Position numbers and translations under genes: made by a program. Positions 51,152-52,543 of a stretch of 52,543 nucleotides of DNA are shown here, piece by piece. The notes beneath the pieces are model-generated. The model was not told the DNA's origin and made no database searches. It saw only the letters and a list, made by a program, of their open reading frames with translations. Position 1 is the first letter of the stretch. Each line of letters opens with the position of its first letter. This stretch comes from DASQBT01 sp049578545 (lineage in GTDB: Bacteria; Pseudomonadota; Gammaproteobacteria; Burkholderiales; Thiobacillaceae): positions 1-52,543 of the forward strand of contig JBAUMF010000124.1 in NCBI GenBank assembly GCA_049578545.1, in the 5' to 3' direction.

Positions 51152-51233
51152 GAAGTCCCAATGACAGGAGGAATAGGAGGAGCCGTGAAACCTGGCTCCT
51201 GAGGACTATCTGTCGTTGTTCAACATGTGCAGA

Positions 51234-52543
51234 TCACTCCACGCGTTCGCCATGCAGACTGATATCCAGACCTTCGCGTTCCTGCTCTTCGGTGACCCGC
51301 AGGCCGATGGTCATATCGATAATCTTGAGGATAACGAACGTGACGATGGCGTCGTAGACGATCGTGACCAGCACACCCTTGCCCTGGATCATCAGTTGGG
51401 CGGCGTTACCCTCAAGCATGCCGGACGTACCGCCGATAGCCTTGACAGCGAACACGCCGGTCAGCATCGCTCCAATGATGCCGCCAATGGCGTGTACCCC
51501 GAAAGCGTCGAGCGAGTCGTCGTAGCCAAAGATGTTCTTCATGTAGACAGCGGTCCAGAAGCACACCACGCCAGCCGCGATGCCGATGGCCAGGGCGCCC
51601 ATGGGGCCGACGAAACCCGAGGCTGGGGTAATGGCCACCAGGCCGGCGACAGCGCCTGAACAGATGCCCAGCACGCTGGGCTTGCCCTTGGCGAGCCACT
51701 CGGCAAACATCCAGCTCAGAGCCGCCATTGCGGTGGCGATCTGGGTCACTGCCATTGCCATGCCGGCACGGTCGTTGGCGGCGCCAGCCGAACCAGCGTT
51801 GAAGCCGAACCAGCCCACCCACAACAGCGAGGCGCCGATCAAGGTAAGTGTCAGGTTGTGCGGAGGCATCGGTTCCTTGCCGTAACCGATACGCTTGCCC
51901 ATCACCAACGCAGCCACCAGGCCTGCAATACCGGCATTGATGTGGACCACGGTGCCGCCGGCGAAGTCGAGCACGCCGTCACCACCCAGCCATCCGCCGG
52001 GGCCCCACACCATGTGGGCAATCGGGGAGTACACCGCCAGCAGCCAGATTCCCATGAACCACAGCAGCGCCGAAAACTTCATGCGGTCGGCGAAGGCACC
52101 CGTGATCAATGCCGGGGTGATGATGGCAAAGGTCATCTGGAATGTCATGTAGGTGGATTCGGGGATGGTCCCGGCCAGCGAGTTGGCCGCGTCCAGCCCC
52201 ATGCCTTCGAGGAAGAAGCGGCTCAATCCGCCCAGATAGCCGCTGCCGTTGGTGAATGCCAGACTGTAGCCGGCAATCATCCACAGCACCGTCACCAGAC
52301 AGGTGATGGCGAAGCTTTGCATCATGGTGGCCAGCACGTTCTTCTTGCGCACCATGCCGCCATAGAACAGCGCCAAACCCGGGATGGTCATCATCAACAC
52401 CAGTGCAGTGGAGGTCAGCATCCACGCGTTGTCACCGGAATTGATGAAGGCCCCAGGACTGGGCGCGGCCGGAGCAGCAGCGGCGGGTGCGGCAGCCGCC
52501 GGAGCGGCAGGCGTGGCCGGAGCAGCGGCAGGCGCACCCGGGG
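51234..52543 (-). CDS. amtB: Ammonium transporter AmtB, 5' end outside window
   Basis: Partial gene; the frame continues past the right edge. About 395 residues of the ammonium-channel domain (MLTSTALVLMMTIPGLALFYGGMVRKK onward, with FGFNAGSAG and GYDDSLDAFGVHAIGG) are preceded by a Pro/Ala-rich stretch of ~37 residues that follows the unseen signal peptide. It ends with a C-terminal region typical of GlnK-regulated AmtB (RVTEEQEREGLDISLHGERVE). It conducts ammonia across the inner membrane. The usual glnK partner would lie upstream, outside the window. Confidence 0.97.
   Translation of the reverse strand, partial: PGAPAAAPATPAAPAAAAPAAAAPAAPSPGAFINSGDNAWMLTSTALVLMMTIPGLALFYGGMVRKKNVLATMMQSFAITCLVTVLWMIAGYSLAFTNGSGYLGGLSRFFLEGMGLDAANSLAGTIPESTYMTFQMTFAIITPALITGAFADRMKFSALLWFMGIWLLAVYSPIAHMVWGPGGWLGGDGVLDFAGGTVVHINAGIAGLVAALVMGKRIGYGKEPMPPHNLTLTLIGASLLWVGWFGFNAGSAGAANDRAGMAMAVTQIATAMAALSWMFAEWLAKGKPSVLGICSGAVAGLVAITPASGFVGPMGALAIGIAAGVVCFWTAVYMKNIFGYDDSLDAFGVHAIGGIIGAMLTGVFAVKAIGGTSGMLEGNAAQLMIQGKGVLVTIVYDAIVTFVILKIIDMTIGLRVTEEQEREGLDISLHGERVE

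Noticed and set aside
1..52543. tRNA, rRNA, CRISPR array, transposase or phage genes
   Set aside because: None seen on reading through either strand; no regularly spaced repeats or recombinase motifs were found.

Overview
The window is about 52.5 kb of a Gram-negative chromosome. Gene content and order point to a betaproteobacterium, probably a chemolithotrophic or denitrifying member of the Nitrosomonadales/Sulfuricella-Thiobacillus type. This is inference from an XrtA (exosortase) exopolysaccharide locus, the mreBCD-mrdA-rodA-rlpA-dac-dat-ybeD-lipB-lipA block, metXW, gatCAB and a periplasmic nitrate reductase. No rRNA, tRNA, CRISPR array or insertion sequence was seen.

Region 1 (1-18.1 kb, all minus strand) is an XrtA/PEP-CTERM-associated exopolysaccharide operon. 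In transcription order it encodes an export lipoprotein, a chain-length determinant, a tyrosine autokinase, an outer-membrane beta-barrel, a secretion ATPase, WecB, a polysaccharide deacetylase, a FemAB-like protein, sugar transferase Stp1, XrtA fused to EpsI, sugar transferase Stp2, an asparagine-synthetase-like amidotransferase and several glycosyltransferases. Many genes overlap by ATGA or TGATG, and a good sigma-54 (-24/-12) promoter lies just upstream. The distal end carries a truncated glycosyltransferase copy (722-946), and the last glycosyltransferase runs off the window. No PEP-CTERM substrate, prsK/prsR or prsT is present.

Region 2 (18.3-21.7 kb, plus strand) is a tightly overlapping operon of a MazG-like pyrophosphohydrolase, a thioredoxin-like [2Fe-2S] ferredoxin, an alpha/beta hydrolase and a NodI/NodJ-type ABC exporter. 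It is followed by a DsrC/TusE-family sulfur-relay protein whose promoter is overlaid by a near-consensus IscR type-1 site.

Region 3 (21.7-37.3 kb) is the conserved lipoate and cell-shape block on the minus strand (lipA, lipB, ybeD, dat, dac, rlpA, rodA, mrdA, mreD, mreC, mreB). A nitrate-respiration module sits between ybeD and dat: a Crp/Fnr-family (DNR-like) regulator with a perfect TTGAT-N4-ATCAA site, then napD, a long napA, a 47-codon cysteine-rich mini-gene and napB. No napC, napGH or napF is present. A small ferredoxin-fold protein gene lies between lipA and lipB.

Region 4 (37.4-52.5 kb) holds gatCAB (gatC with a C-terminal extension), a gene-poor 0.4-kb gap, a DUF4124 protein, pyrE, exodeoxyribonuclease III, AmpG, a TauE/SafE-type membrane protein, a DUF4426 protein, an Mla-type lipid-transport operon downstream of metX-metW, and the 3' part of amtB with a clear intrinsic terminator.

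Most of the window belongs to known families. The least explained elements are the cysteine-rich mini-gene and paired hairpins between napA and napB, the IscR-type control of a one-cysteine DsrC homologue, the structured 283-nt insert between mreD and mrdA, the glycosyltransferase remnant, and the small coupled frames.
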